Numbered from the stretch's first letter, positions 8,973-17,941 are shown. The stretch is DNA of 64,000 nucleotides from Ruminococcus bromii (GCF_002834235.1 NZ_NNBY01000030.1:85942-149941); one strand, 5' to 3'. Program-made: numbers and translations. The notes: generated from the letters alone by a model not told the origin.

Positions 8973-10739
8973 TTACTGCTTCTTTTTCCTTATTTTATCA
9001 AGATATGCCATAAGCTCCTCATTTGAAACATCGGCTAAATCGCCGGAATTGAGCTTTGAGCTTTCCTCGTTGATAACATTTATGTATTCATTCATTGCCT
9101 CAGCGGTTGACGCCCCCGGAATTGCCTGTGACATCAGCTGATAAAGCTTTGAATTTTCATCCTGTGTAAAATCTGCCGCCGTATTCGTAAGAGGATCTTC
9201 TCCCCTCTCAATGCGAGCGCTGAAATATTCAAAAAACCTCCGCATCAGAGTATTCTGAAATTGTTCGGGCTTTACCCTTGCAGAAATCTCCTCATATGCA
9301 TCGGGATTGTTTAAAAGATAAACCAAAAGAGCTTCTTCGGCACTTGAACTGCGTGGCTTTTGGAAATGCTCAGGATTGATTTTGTCATTTCTTCGGCTGA
9401 GTTCAAGCTGAATTTGACGAGCCTGTTTCTTTTCTTCTGCCCTTTCACCTCTGCGTGACACCCTTGACACCTGCTGTTTGAATGCATTTTTGTCAACTCC
9501 GAGTTCGGATGCAACCTTTGAAGAATAGACATCCCGTTCAATCGGACTGCTGATTGTTGCAATCAGTTTTGCCGCCTCCTCAAGAAAAGCAACCTTGCCC
9601 TCCGTCAGCTGAATATTGTGTGCATTTTTTAGCTTTTGCAGTCGGTATTCAACATCGTTTCCGCATTTGTCAAGCAACGCTTTGAATGCGGCAGGACCGT
9701 CATTACCCTTTGATTTGATAAATTCATCGGGGTCCTTACCGCTTGGAATTGTCAGGACCTTAACATTAAGTCCCGAATTTCTGAGTATAGGAATTGCCCT
9801 TGCGGTAGCCTTTTGACCTGCCTCATCGGCATCGTAACAGATAATCAACTCATCGGCATACCGTTTCATCAAAACAGCCTGTTCACCTGTAAGAGCCGTT
9901 CCCAGGGTTGCAACGGCATTTGTAAAACCTGCCTGATTCACAGCGATGACATCCATATAGCCCTCGCAAAGAATCAGAGTTCTCTTGCCCGAATTTTTTG
10001 CGTTGTTGAGTGAAAACAGGTTTGCACTCTTTTTAAATACGGGGGTATCGGAGGTATTGAGATATTTAGGCTTTGCATCGGACATAATTCTTCCGCCGAA
10101 TGCAATAACATTTCCTCTCAGATCAATAATCGGAAACATAACACGGTCTGTGAATCTGTCATAGATTCCGTTGCCGTTTCTGTGCCGAACCGCAAGATTT
10201 GCGGCAACAAGTTCGCTGTCATTAAAGCCTTTTGATTTGAGATGATTGCATAGTGACGACCAGTTATCATCGGCATAACCGAGTCCGAAATGACGGATTG
10301 TTCTGTCGGATAAGGCTCTTGAATGAAAATAATCAAGACCTTTTCTGCCCTGTGGAGAACACAAAGCGGCATAATAAAACCTTGCCGCCTCACGGTTAGC
10401 TTCAAACACTCTGTTTCTAAGACGGCTCATGCTGTCATCATAGCTGTTTTCGGGCATTTCAAGTCCTGCCCGCTGTGCAAGATACTTCACGGCATCGACA
10501 TAGTCAAGATTTTCAATTTTCATAATAAAAGAGATGACATCTCCGCCTACTCCGCAGCCAAAACAATAGAACGAACCGTTTTCGGTATATACATTAAAAG
10601 AGGGAGTTTTTTCGCCGTGGAACGGACAAAGACCGACCATATTTCTTCCCCGTCTTTTGAGATTGACATAACCCGAAACAACATCCGTGATATCGTTTCG
10701 CATTTTTAAATCCTGCAAGAAACTTTCAGGGAAAGCCAT
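8973..10739 (-). CDS. dnaG: DNA primase
   Basis: Makes RNA primers for replication and works with the DnaB helicase, encoded near 30 kb in this window. The 588-residue protein has the N-terminal CHC2 zinc finger (CPFHGEKTPSF ... CFGCGVGGD, about residues 38-65), the Toprim catalytic domain (LCEGYMDV near 257, YDADEAGQKA near 300) and a C-terminal helicase-binding domain. ATG at 10739 follows AGAGGAGG. First gene of a dnaG-rpoD-zincin unit. Confidence 0.96.
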   Translation of the reverse strand: MAFPESFLQDLKMRNDITDVVSGYVNLKRRGRNMVGLCPFHGEKTPSFNVYTENGSFYCFGCGVGGDVISFIMKIENLDYVDAVKYLAQRAGLEMPENSYDDSMSRLRNRVFEANREAARFYYAALCSPQGRKGLDYFHSRALSDRTIRHFGLGYADDNWSSLCNHLKSKGFNDSELVAANLAVRHRNGNGIYDRFTDRVMFPIIDLRGNVIAFGGRIMSDAKPKYLNTSDTPVFKKSANLFSLNNAKNSGKRTLILCEGYMDVIAVNQAGFTNAVATLGTALTGEQAVLMKRYADELIICYDADEAGQKATARAIPILRNSGLNVKVLTIPSGKDPDEFIKSKGNDGPAAFKALLDKCGNDVEYRLQKLKNAHNIQLTEGKVAFLEEAAKLIATISSPIERDVYSSKVASELGVDKNAFKQQVSRVSRRGERAEEKKQARQIQLELSRRNDKINPEHFQKPRSSSAEEALLVYLLNNPDAYEEISARVKPEQFQNTLMRRFFEYFSARIERGEDPLTNTAADFTQDENSKLYQLMSQAIPGASTAEAMNEYINVINEESSKLNSGDLADVSNEELMAYLDKIRKKKQ

Positions 10740-10882
10740 AAAACTCCTCCTCTCGCTTACCTATTAGCTTTTTACGAAATTTTTTTGAATATTCCTTTAA
10801 ATATTTGAAATTATTTTGAAAAGTATTTCATTTTTTAGCTTTTGAGGTCGAAAGCATAAAAAGTTTTGTCATAAAGAAAACT

Positions 10883-11512
10883 TTATAACTCAACGGCATA
10901 ATATTTTTCCTCATCAAAAACCGCCTGAACCTCACCCGCAGTTGCATCTGCAAGCTTTTTGTTAAGCTGTGGCAGTAAATCGGGTTTAATATGGAATTTA
11001 ATCAGCACATCGCCTTCATAGACAGTATCGTCAACAGCACCGCCGTTATCAGTTACAAGTGCCGAAACCTTGCCGTACCGGTTGTATGTACAACGAGCAG
11101 AACAGACAAGACAATTCTGCATCATAACGATTTTTGCGGCATCAAGGGCAATTTTTGCACCGTGAGAATATGCTCTCACAAGTCCGCCAGTGCCAAGCAA
11201 AACACCGCCGAAGTAGCGGGTAACGACAACACATACATCATAAATTTCATTTTTTACAATTACATCAAGGCAAGGCATACCGGCTGTACCCGAGGGTTCA
11301 CCGTCATCGCTGTAACGCTTTATGTTGCCCTCACGCAGAGAATAGGCATAGACATTGTGAGTTGCGTTCCAATGTTCACTGCGTTTTTCGTTGATAAAAT
11401 CAACAGCCTCCTGCTCACAGGTTACAGGCTTGCAATAGCCGATAAAGCGTGAACGCTTTTCAACAAATTCGTCTTTTGCGTTACTTAAAACGGTTTTGTA
11501 ATCCTTTGCCAT
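10883..11512 (-). CDS. YigZ/IMPACT family protein
   Basis: A 209-residue protein of the YigZ/IMPACT family: N-terminal UPF0029-type domain with the conserved YSDDGEPSGTAGMP and TRYFGGVLLGTGGLVRAYS segments, and a C-terminal ferredoxin-like DUF1949 domain. The function in bacteria is not settled; eukaryotic relatives regulate translation through GCN2. GAGGTAC precedes the ATG. Stands alone between dnaG and rpmE, on the same strand as both. Confidence 0.88.
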   Translation of the reverse strand: MAKDYKTVLSNAKDEFVEKRSRFIGYCKPVTCEQEAVDFINEKRSEHWNATHNVYAYSLREGNIKRYSDDGEPSGTAGMPCLDVIVKNEIYDVCVVVTRYFGGVLLGTGGLVRAYSHGAKIALDAAKIVMMQNCLVCSARCTYNRYGKVSALVTDNGGAVDDTVYEGDVLIKFHIKPDLLPQLNKKLADATAGEVQAVFDEEKYYAVEL

Positions 11513-11575
11513 AATAGTACCTCAATTATACAGACACTCTGCACACGATTATGCAAAGTTTCCGTAAAGTAAACA

Positions 11576-11596
11576 AGGCGGCACAATGTGCCGCCT
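11576..11596 (-). terminator. Terminator of rpmE
   Basis: A GC-rich inverted repeat (AGGCGGCAC, AAT, GTGCCGCCT) follows the rpmE stop, with a T-rich run TTGTTTACTTT after it on the minus strand. Confidence 0.75.
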
Positions 11597-11614
11597 AAAC
11601 AATTACATAATAAA

Positions 11615-11818
11615 TTATTTATCCATACCGAAACGCTTCTTGAATCTGTCAACGCGTCCGCCGGTATCAACTAATTTCTGCTTTCCTGTAAAGAATGGGT
11701 GGCATTTTGAACAAATTTCAACACGGATGTCCTTCTTTGTTGAACCTGTTTCAATAACATTACCGCAAGCACAAGTAATTGTTGTTTTCTCATACTTAGG
11801 ATGGATATTCTCTTTCAT
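11615..11818 (-). CDS. rpmE: 50S ribosomal protein L31 (zinc-binding type)
   Basis: Small ribosomal protein, 67 residues from the preferred ATG at 11818 (MKENIHPKY). A GTG three codons earlier (11827) overlaps the AGGTAGGTG ribosome site, so the ATG is more likely. Cys residues at CACGN and CSKCHPF make this the zinc-ribbon (C+) form. The basic C-terminus [10 protein letters not shown] is typical. Monocistronic with its own terminator. Confidence 0.95.
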   Translation of the reverse strand: MKENIHPKYEKTTITCACGNVIETGSTKKDIRVEICSKCHPFFTGKQKLVDTGGRVDRFKKRFGMDK

Positions 11819-11907
11819 TGTTTTCACCTACCTGACATTACACAATTAACGGATTAATTATACAACATAATATTGCAAAATGCAAGCGTTTTTAAAAAAT
11901 ATTTATT

Positions 11908-12702
11908 TTATTTTGGGATTGCCTGTTTTTGAAGGTAGCTTTTGTACTCTTCAAGGCACATTCCGTAGGAACGCATACGCTTTGCGTTTTCAATCCCCAC
12001 ATATCTGTACAGCGAGTCTGACGGATTCATTCGTGTTACTGAGGTTTTGCTTTCGGTATATCTCTGAACAAATCCGTATTCAACGCAGTTTCGCTCAAGA
12101 AATGCCTTTGAACCCGAATTTGAAAAATCAAATTCGACAAGCAAGCCCGTCTGTGACTCCGACTGTCCTCCGTGAGGCGTGGTTTTTAAGACCTCCGCCT
12201 CTGCTCTGACAGTTGTATATTTTGATGATTGCAACATCTTTTGAAGTTCGGACTGAAACCTTTCTTCCTGTTCACCATAACTCACATATGCAGTCTTGAT
12301 TTTAAGCTCGGTGCCGTTTTCTTTTGACGCTTTCAAAAGATTCTCAAGCGGATTCAGTGCGTCCCTGTTCACTCTGAATCCGTTCACGGTTTCAAGATCG
12401 GGCACATAATCCTTATCAAGCGGATTTGCGCTGTCAACAACCGTCAGCAGCATTTCGCTTTCTGCCTGAATCTGTTCGGGAGTTTCGGGATTACTTTTCT
12501 GATTACTTTTAAGTATTGAAAAAATTCCGAACGCAATAGCTGCGACAAGAATCACACCGATACAAGCTAACGCAATGTACCTTCGGCGAGGATTTGATAC
12601 GGGAAGAATTCTTCCCGTTCTCTCCTCAATAAGCGCCTGTTTTCGTCTGCGTTTTGATTCTCTGTAGCTGTTTTTATCAAACGGAGTGAATCCTCCGGAC
12701 AT
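11908..12702 (-). CDS. Membrane-anchored VanY-like protein lacking the zinc/catalytic residues
   Basis: A 264-residue protein with a basic cytoplasmic tail (KRRRKQ), one membrane helix (about 45-65) and an extracellular domain that follows the VanY/M15B D,D-carboxypeptidase pattern: NPLDKDYVPDLETV, KIKTAYVSYGEQEE, SESQTGLLVEFDF, then YRYVGIENAKRM and EEYKSYL. Active enzymes have SxHxxGxAxD and ExxH (EPWH). Here the zinc His is Ser, the zinc Asp is Glu, and the ExxH segment reads SDSL. It is therefore probably a non-catalytic peptidoglycan-binding or regulatory relative. ATG at 12702 has GGAGG 7 nt upstream. It lies 27 bp after thrS and is probably co-transcribed with it. Confidence 0.75.
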   Translation of the reverse strand: MSGGFTPFDKNSYRESKRRRKQALIEERTGRILPVSNPRRRYIALACIGVILVAAIAFGIFSILKSNQKSNPETPEQIQAESEMLLTVVDSANPLDKDYVPDLETVNGFRVNRDALNPLENLLKASKENGTELKIKTAYVSYGEQEERFQSELQKMLQSSKYTTVRAEAEVLKTTPHGGQSESQTGLLVEFDFSNSGSKAFLERNCVEYGFVQRYTESKTSVTRMNPSDSLYRYVGIENAKRMRSYGMCLEEYKSYLQKQAIPK

Positions 12703-12729
12703 CAGCATCCCTCCGAAAAAATTTCAGAA

Positions 12730-14676
12730 TTATTTTTCTTTTGTATCTACTTCGTTCTTAACAAGAGCAACAAATTCGTCAACAGACATATTCGGGATTT
12801 CTCCTCTTTTTCTTGAACGAACCGTAACTGTTGATGAATTCATCTCGTTGTCGCCGATTACAAGGATATACGGAATTCTTTCAAGTCTTGCAGCCTTAAT
12901 CTTTGGACCGATGTTTTCATCTCTGCTGTCAACAGTAACTCTCATACCGAGTGAAGTAAGTCTGTCTGCAATACCCTGTGCATACTCAACATTACCCTCT
13001 TTTATCGGAAGAAGTCTGATCTGCTCAGGAGCAAGCCAAAGCGGCATTACACCGGCAAATCTCTCAATCATATATGCAAGAGTTCTTTCAAAGCAACCGA
13101 GTGAAGTTCTGTGAATAATATACGGAAGCTTCTTCTGACCGTCCTTGTCGATGTAGTACATACCGAATCTTTCGGCAAGGAGCATATCAATCTGGATTGT
13201 AACAATTGTATCTTCCTTACCGAATACATTCTTGTACTGAATATCAAGTTTCGGACCGTAGAATGCGGCCTCGTCAATACCAATCTCATAGTCAACATCA
13301 AGGTCATCAAGAATAGTTTTCATAACAGCCTGTGACTCTTCCCACTGTTCCTTTGTACCCTCATACTTATTATTCTTGTTTTCGGGATCCCACTGTGAGA
13401 ATCTGAAAGTACAGTTTTCAAGAAGTCCTACCGTGTCAAGGAAATATTTAGCAAGCTCAAGACAACCCTTGAATTCCTGTTCAAGCTGATCTGGACGGAG
13501 AATGTAGTGTCCTTCTGAAATTGTGAACTGACGAACACGGATAAGGCCGTGCATCTCACCGCTTGCCTCGTTACGGAAAAGTGTTGATGTTTCCGTAAGA
13601 CGCATCGGAAGGTCACGATATGAACGCTGTTTGTTAAGATAAACCTGATACTGGAACGGGCAAGTCATAGGACGAAGTGCGAAGCATTCCTTTTCTTCAT
13701 CATGCGGATCGCCGAGTACAAACATACCGTCAAGATAATGATCCCAGTGACCTGAAATCTTATAAAGATCTCTCTTTGCAAGAAGAGGAGTTTTTGTAAG
13801 AAGGCAGCCCTTTGACTGCTCAACATCTTCAACCCATCTCTGTAAAAGCTGAACAACTCTTGCACCCTTTGGAAGAAGAATAGGAAGTCCCTGACCGACA
13901 TAGTCAACAGTTGTAAAGTATTCAAGTTCACGACCGAGCTTGTTGTGGTCACGAAGCTTTGCTTCTTCAAGCTTTTTGAGGTGTTCTTCAAGCATTGATG
14001 CCTTAGGGAAAGCTACACCGTAAACACGGCAAAGCTGTGCGTTGTTTGCGTCGCCTCTCCAGTAAGCGCCTGTGCAGGCAGTCAGTTCAATAGCCTTGAT
14101 CGGTGCAACACTCATGAGGTGAGGACCTGCGCAGAGGTCGATAAACTCACCCTGTTTGTAGAATGTGATATGCTCGCCCTTGTCGGAATGTTCCTTAACA
14201 AGTTCAACCTTGTAAGGCTCGTTCATCTCTTCAAGTTTCTTTTCAGCATCCTCGGGAGAAAGCTCAACTCTTTCAAGCTCAAGACCTGATTTTACGATTT
14301 TCTTCATCTCAGCCTTGATTTTTTCAAGGTCTTCGGGTGAGAAAGGCTTTTCAACATCAAAATCATAGTAAAAACCGTTGTCAACGGCAGGACCGATTGC
14401 ACACTTTGCATTCGGATAAAGTCTTTTTACTGCCTGAGCAAGAACATGAGAGGCTGTGTGCCAGAAAGTTTTCTGACCGTCAACATTATCGAATGTGAGA
14501 AGTTCAACCTTACAATCTTTTTCAAGCGGTGTTCTGAGGTCACAAAGGTCGCCGTCAACCTTTGCACAGCAAACAGACTTGTACAAGCCTGCACCGATTG
14601 ATTTTGCAATTTCGGCAGGAGTTGTACCGTTTTCAAATTCCTTGACTGCTCCGCCTTTTAATTCAACATTAATCAT
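12730..14676 (-). CDS. thrS: Threonyl-tRNA synthetase
   Basis: Charges tRNA-Thr. The 648-residue protein has the N-terminal TGS domain (residues 1-60, starting MINVELKGG), the editing/SAD domain with HTASHVLAQA near 77, the class II core (motif 2 region ETSTLFRNEASGEMHGL, motif 3 near TSLGCFERTLAYMIE) and the anticodon-binding domain at the C-terminus. The ATG at 14676 follows AAAGGAG by 7 nt; an ATG two codons earlier is too close. Longer frames extend into the T-box leader and are not real. Expression is governed by the T-box element upstream. Confidence 0.97.
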   Translation of the reverse strand: MINVELKGGAVKEFENGTTPAEIAKSIGAGLYKSVCCAKVDGDLCDLRTPLEKDCKVELLTFDNVDGQKTFWHTASHVLAQAVKRLYPNAKCAIGPAVDNGFYYDFDVEKPFSPEDLEKIKAEMKKIVKSGLELERVELSPEDAEKKLEEMNEPYKVELVKEHSDKGEHITFYKQGEFIDLCAGPHLMSVAPIKAIELTACTGAYWRGDANNAQLCRVYGVAFPKASMLEEHLKKLEEAKLRDHNKLGRELEYFTTVDYVGQGLPILLPKGARVVQLLQRWVEDVEQSKGCLLTKTPLLAKRDLYKISGHWDHYLDGMFVLGDPHDEEKECFALRPMTCPFQYQVYLNKQRSYRDLPMRLTETSTLFRNEASGEMHGLIRVRQFTISEGHYILRPDQLEQEFKGCLELAKYFLDTVGLLENCTFRFSQWDPENKNNKYEGTKEQWEESQAVMKTILDDLDVDYEIGIDEAAFYGPKLDIQYKNVFGKEDTIVTIQIDMLLAERFGMYYIDKDGQKKLPYIIHRTSLGCFERTLAYMIERFAGVMPLWLAPEQIRLLPIKEGNVEYAQGIADRLTSLGMRVTVDSRDENIGPKIKAARLERIPYILVIGDNEMNSSTVTVRSRKRGEIPNMSVDEFVALVKNEVDTKEK

Positions 14677-14703
14677 AACCATTCTCCTTTTTAATATGTG
14701 ATG

Positions 14704-14945
14704 AAAACAAAAAATCCCAATATTCCAAAACGGAATATTGGGACGAATAAATCGTGGTTCCACCCAAGTTCGGCTTAAAGCCCTCTTGACGGTTTTAACG
14801 CAACCAAACGCCGTGCCATTTCCTGCACAGTCTTAAAGGTGGTAACTTGCAATGCTTTTTGCGAAATATCACAGCAAATAATTTCGCTCTCTGGAAAAAG
14901 CAGGACTGCAAATCATGTCCTCATCAAAAATCAATTTTCTTTTCG
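14704..14945 (-). promoter_or_regulatory. T-box leader of thrS
   Basis: Tertiary signature on the minus strand: GGTGGAACCACG (14753-14764) followed by a terminator stem CCCAATATTCC / GGAATATTGGG (14716-14742) and TTTTTTGTTTT. The TGGA bulge sequence would pair with the 3' end of a tRNA carrying a U discriminator, as in tRNA-Thr. A plausible specifier ACC lies in GTTACCACC. Uncharged tRNA-Thr is expected to favour antitermination and thrS expression. Confidence 0.92.
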
Positions 14946-14950
14946 TTTGT

Positions 14951-14979
14951 ATAGTACCACTTTAAAACCTGAATGTCAA
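14951..14979 (-). promoter_or_regulatory. Sigma-A promoter of thrS
   Basis: Minus strand: TTGACA (14974-14979), 17-nt spacer, TACTAT (14951-14956). Transcription would start near 14944, at the edge of the T-box leader. Confidence 0.8.
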
Positions 14980-15000
14980 CACCTAATTCGATGTTCTTAA

Positions 15001-16314
15001 TTATTTTTTATCTTCAAGTTCCTTGAGAAGTCTGTCGATTTCGCTCATTCTGTCGTCTGAAACCTCTGTGTCTTCAACAGGGGCTTTAACAGGAGCTTCT
15101 GCCTTTACAGGCTCGGTTTTTTCCTCTGAAACATCAAGACGCTTTGCGTACACGGGTTCTTCGGGAATTTCAGGCTCTGCAGGAGCTTCTGCAACAGGCT
15201 TTGCAGTTTCCTCTTTTAAAGGCTCTGTGGCAATTTTTTCTGCAAGCTGAGTCTGATTTTCATCGCCGTAGCCGAGAACAAGACCGTCATTTATATTTTC
15301 GTTTTTGATTGTTGCATCGTCATATTTTTCCTCATCGTAGCCCATCACAAAATCGGAAAGTCCCTGTGCAACTGCCTCGTAGCTGTCATCGCTTGCAGGA
15401 ACATCATCTTCCTTTTTATCGGAAACAACAAGCTCATCGTAACCGCCTGAGCTGATATAGCTGTTTTCGTATGTATCCTCATCTTCGGGAAGGCTTTCGA
15501 TAATCTCAACCTCCGCCTTTGTAAGGCAGCCTGCGAACATTTCAACAGAAAACGAAACAATATAAATGCCGAGAACAATAAACATAACTCCGTTCACAAG
15601 AGCACTGATGCCTGTGTTTTCAACGGATGATGTCAGAACAGCACCGACACCGTATGAAAGTGAAACAGCGGCAGCGGGCATACCGTAAATAAAGCAGGCC
15701 TTAACAGGGTTTCTGCCCTTTACCCTTGAAACAACCATTGAACTTGAGAAAAGGTAAAGTGTGATGAAAATGTAACAGAAGAGCGGCGTCATATCGCTTG
15801 CTGAGATTGAAACCTTTGTTGCGGCGAGAAATTCCGAAACGAGTTCACTGCATCCCCAGAGTGCAGGGAAAACAAAAAACATCGACACATTTGATACGAT
15901 TGATTTGCCTGAAAAATGCACCTTGCCGATCATAATCATAGCAATAGCCGCAGGAATTGAGAACAGAGCCGCAATGATGCTCAAAAGATAATTATCCGTG
16001 TTATCCGGAGTTGCGTTAATCAAAGCCAAAAATGACGAACCGACAATCGCAATACCCGAAATTACTGCAAACGCACCCGAAACAAAATTCTTTTTAACGG
16101 GATATACGGGAGCCGTCTTTCTGTCAAAAAGGTTAATTAAAACACAAACCGCAAAAAGCCCGAGTATGATTTCAATTATGAAATAGTTAATGCCCGACTT
16201 GTTCATGCCGAACAACAATCCGTTGCCGTCAACTGCGAACATACTCATAATTTTAAGACCTATAGCAGCTATTACAGCCGGAATAAATGGTATAACTGAA
16301 TATTTGGTTTTCAT
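15001..16314 (-). CDS. Polytopic membrane protein with acidic cytoplasmic tail, unknown function
   Basis: A 437-residue protein not recognised as a named family. It has roughly eight hydrophobic segments in residues 1-270 (starting KYSVIPFIPAVIAAIGLKI), then a long, charged, low-complexity tail rich in Glu, Asp, Pro, Lys and Ala (VAEAPAEPEIPEEP), ending MSEIDRLLKELEDKK, which could form a short coiled coil. The ATG at 16314 has GGAG upstream; a longer frame up to 16398 lacks a ribosome site. It lies between thrS and the divergent SpoIID-like gene. Function unknown. Confidence 0.75.
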   Translation of the reverse strand: MKTKYSVIPFIPAVIAAIGLKIMSMFAVDGNGLLFGMNKSGINYFIIEIILGLFAVCVLINLFDRKTAPVYPVKKNFVSGAFAVISGIAIVGSSFLALINATPDNTDNYLLSIIAALFSIPAAIAMIMIGKVHFSGKSIVSNVSMFFVFPALWGCSELVSEFLAATKVSISASDMTPLFCYIFITLYLFSSSMVVSRVKGRNPVKACFIYGMPAAAVSLSYGVGAVLTSSVENTGISALVNGVMFIVLGIYIVSFSVEMFAGCLTKAEVEIIESLPEDEDTYENSYISSGGYDELVVSDKKEDDVPASDDSYEAVAQGLSDFVMGYDEEKYDDATIKNENINDGLVLGYGDENQTQLAEKIATEPLKEETAKPVAEAPAEPEIPEEPVYAKRLDVSEEKTEPVKAEAPVKAPVEDTEVSDDRMSEIDRLLKELEDKK

Positions 16315-16554
16315 AAAAATCTCCGTTTCTGTACCGTAACAAGACAATTTTAAAAACGACTTTGTTACACGATTATTGATATGCCGCCGAAAAATCAAAC
16401 AGCAAGAACAAATACAAAATGAATTGTAAGTAATTATTATTTCGAATCAATCATATATTATTTTAAGCCAACATAACCGTTATGTCAAGAAAAAATAAGT
16501 CACAAAATACAATAGTATTATTTATTTTTTTGTGCGAAATAAAGGAGCATGGTA

Positions 16555-17163
16555 ATGAAGGAAAAATTAATTGCAGTTGTCCTTCTGTTGATTCTCACGG
16601 CAAGCCTCCCCATTGCAGTTTCAAAATGTTCTGAACGGTCTTTTGCAAAACCGACAGTTTCAACATCCGACACCCCCGAAAAGCCAAAAGATTCGGGTGA
16701 AATTCTCTGTGCATTGACGGCAGGATTGTATAAGGACAGCTACTCTGCCGAAACACTAAAGGCGATTGCAATTCTTATGAACACAAATTACAAAGCTAAT
16801 CCCGATTCTTTCAAGGAAAACGATTTTCTGTATGAAGAAAACGCATCGGGAAGTATAAAGGATGTTTACGGTGAAATAAAAAAAGCCGCTGATAGTGCAA
16901 AAAACAAAACGCTCCGCAAAAACAGCGAAGCGTTGTTTGTTCCCTATTCCGAAACTTCAAACGGTACTACATACAAAAACGAAAATTACAGGTATATTCA
17001 CAGCGTTGCATCTCCGTGGGATTGTTACCAAACCGATTTTGACGCAAATGCCGAATGTGTCGGAGTGAGTCTTTCTGGAATTGATTACCTTTGCAAAAAC
17101 GGCTGCAGTGCCGAAGAAGCATTGCTGTGGTATCTTCCCGATTTTGAAATTGCTGACGATTAA
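16555..17163 (+). CDS. Short SpoIID/LytB-like secreted protein, catalytic Glu apparently missing
   Basis: A 202-residue protein with an N-terminal signal anchor (KEKLIAVVLLLILTASLPIA) and a compact SpoIID-like domain. The segments SAETLKAIAILMNT, PYSETSNGTTY with YIHSVASPWD, and VGVSLSGIDYLCKNG with EEALLWYLPDFEI line up with SpoIID EALKAQAVAART, HSxSGG and GxGxSQxGAxxLA...YYPG. SpoIID is a lytic transglycosylase used in spore engulfment and needs a Glu just before the EALKA segment; here that position looks like Gly (TAGLYKD). It may be non-catalytic. AAAGGAG favours the ATG at 16555 over 16549. Confidence 0.6.
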   Translation: MKEKLIAVVLLLILTASLPIAVSKCSERSFAKPTVSTSDTPEKPKDSGEILCALTAGLYKDSYSAETLKAIAILMNTNYKANPDSFKENDFLYEENASGSIKDVYGEIKKAADSAKNKTLRKNSEALFVPYSETSNGTTYKNENYRYIHSVASPWDCYQTDFDANAECVGVSLSGIDYLCKNGCSAEEALLWYLPDFEIADD

Positions 17164-17459
17164 TTTACATAATAAGACGCAATATGTCTGAGTTTATCCC
17201 TTGCCTTCATAATGTGACGGGAAACCGTTGACGAGTTGACTCCCAGCTCTTTTGCAATCTCCTTTTCCTTTTTGCCGTTGAGATAGTAATCTACAATACA
17301 GATTCTCTGTCTTTCGGTAAGCTCGTTTAGAACAGCCATTGAAAGAATTTTCTTCATCTTATCACGGGAATTTTCATTTGTACTGCCGTGCCAAAATCCC
17401 GAATCCGACATTAATCTGTGTTTGTTGTTATCTGTAATATGTATAAATTCTCTTTTCAT
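17160..17459 (-). CDS. Sigma-70 region 4-like HTH protein
   Basis: A 99-residue protein with a C-terminal helix-turn-helix (ELTERQRICIVDYYLNG, then EKEIAKELGVNSSTVSRH) like sigma region 4 or phage/conjugative-element positive regulators such as ArpU-type proteins. Regions 2 and 3 of a sigma factor are absent. The ATG at 17459 overlaps the end of the upstream small gene; the GGAG site lies across that gene's stop codon, so the two are coupled. Its 3' end meets the convergent SpoIID-like gene with a 4-bp overlap. Target genes unknown. Confidence 0.7.
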   Translation of the reverse strand: MKREFIHITDNNKHRLMSDSGFWHGSTNENSRDKMKKILSMAVLNELTERQRICIVDYYLNGKKEKEIAKELGVNSSTVSRHIMKARDKLRHIASYYVN

Positions 17460-17463
17460 TTTA

Positions 17464-17670
17464 TCATACTCCGTAATATCTATCCATAAGATGATTTGAA
17501 ATGTGAATGCATTCATTATAATAAATCTTGTATTTTGCAATTTTCAAATCAAGTTCTTTTTTGTTGATTCCCGATTTGCCTCTTTTTTCTGCTTTGAGTC
17601 TGTCGATAACATCCTGAATGCTGTCGGCAGTATTTTTATATTCCATTGACCATTCAAAATAATTAACCAT
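17464..17670 (-). CDS. Small protein of unknown function, operon partner of sigma-like gene
   Basis: A 68-residue charged helical protein (DVIDRLKAEKRGKSG, ELDLKIAKYKIYYNEC). No family recognised. It precedes the sigma-region-4-like gene, which starts inside its stop region, so both form one transcription unit. AAGGAAAGG lies upstream of the ATG. The unit has a promoter overlapped by an SOS-type operator, which suggests damage-inducible or mobile-element origin; that is inference. Confidence 0.6.
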   Translation of the reverse strand: MVNYFEWSMEYKNTADSIQDVIDRLKAEKRGKSGINKKELDLKIAKYKIYYNECIHISNHLMDRYYGV

Positions 17671-17699
17671 ACCGATATCCTTTCCTTGATTTTATTCAT

Positions 17700-17731
17700 T
17701 TAGAAGGTCGGCGGGGCTTTCAACCTTCTAA
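17700..17731 (-). other. 5'-leader hairpin of the sigma-like gene pair
   Basis: A 9-bp inverted repeat (TTAGAAGGT / ACCTTCTAA) with a GC-rich 14-nt loop lies between the promoter and the ribosome site of the 17464 gene. It does not mask the ribosome site. Confidence 0.4.
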
Positions 17732-17735
17732 TTCC

Positions 17736-17781
17736 ATTATACAGAACATATCGAACAAATTCAAGAACATTTGTTCGATAT
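17736..17781 (-). promoter_or_regulatory. Promoter with LexA-type operator for the 17464/17160 gene pair
   Basis: Minus strand: TTGAAT (17759-17764), 17-nt spacer, TATAAT (17736-17741). A box CGAACAAATGTTCT overlaps the -35 and matches the Gram-positive LexA/DinR consensus CGAACRNRYGTTYG at nearly every position. It sits inside a larger perfect inverted repeat, ATATCGAACAAA (17748-17759) and TTTGTTCGATAT (17770-17781). Confidence 0.7.
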
Positions 17782-17941
17782 TATAAGTGACATACATTCA
17801 CTGTCCCTTTGTACGGACTATGCTCTGTTTTTTCAAAATTTCTTTGTTTATGACATATAATTCGGATAATCAACAAAAAGATTTTGCGTTTTTACCAAAA
17901 TTTTGGTGTGTAAATCAATTACAAAAGCATAATAAAAAGTG

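Noticed and set aside
14682..14763. N-terminal extension of thrS
   Set aside because: The extra codons lie within the T-box terminator and antiterminator; the ribosome site points to 14676.
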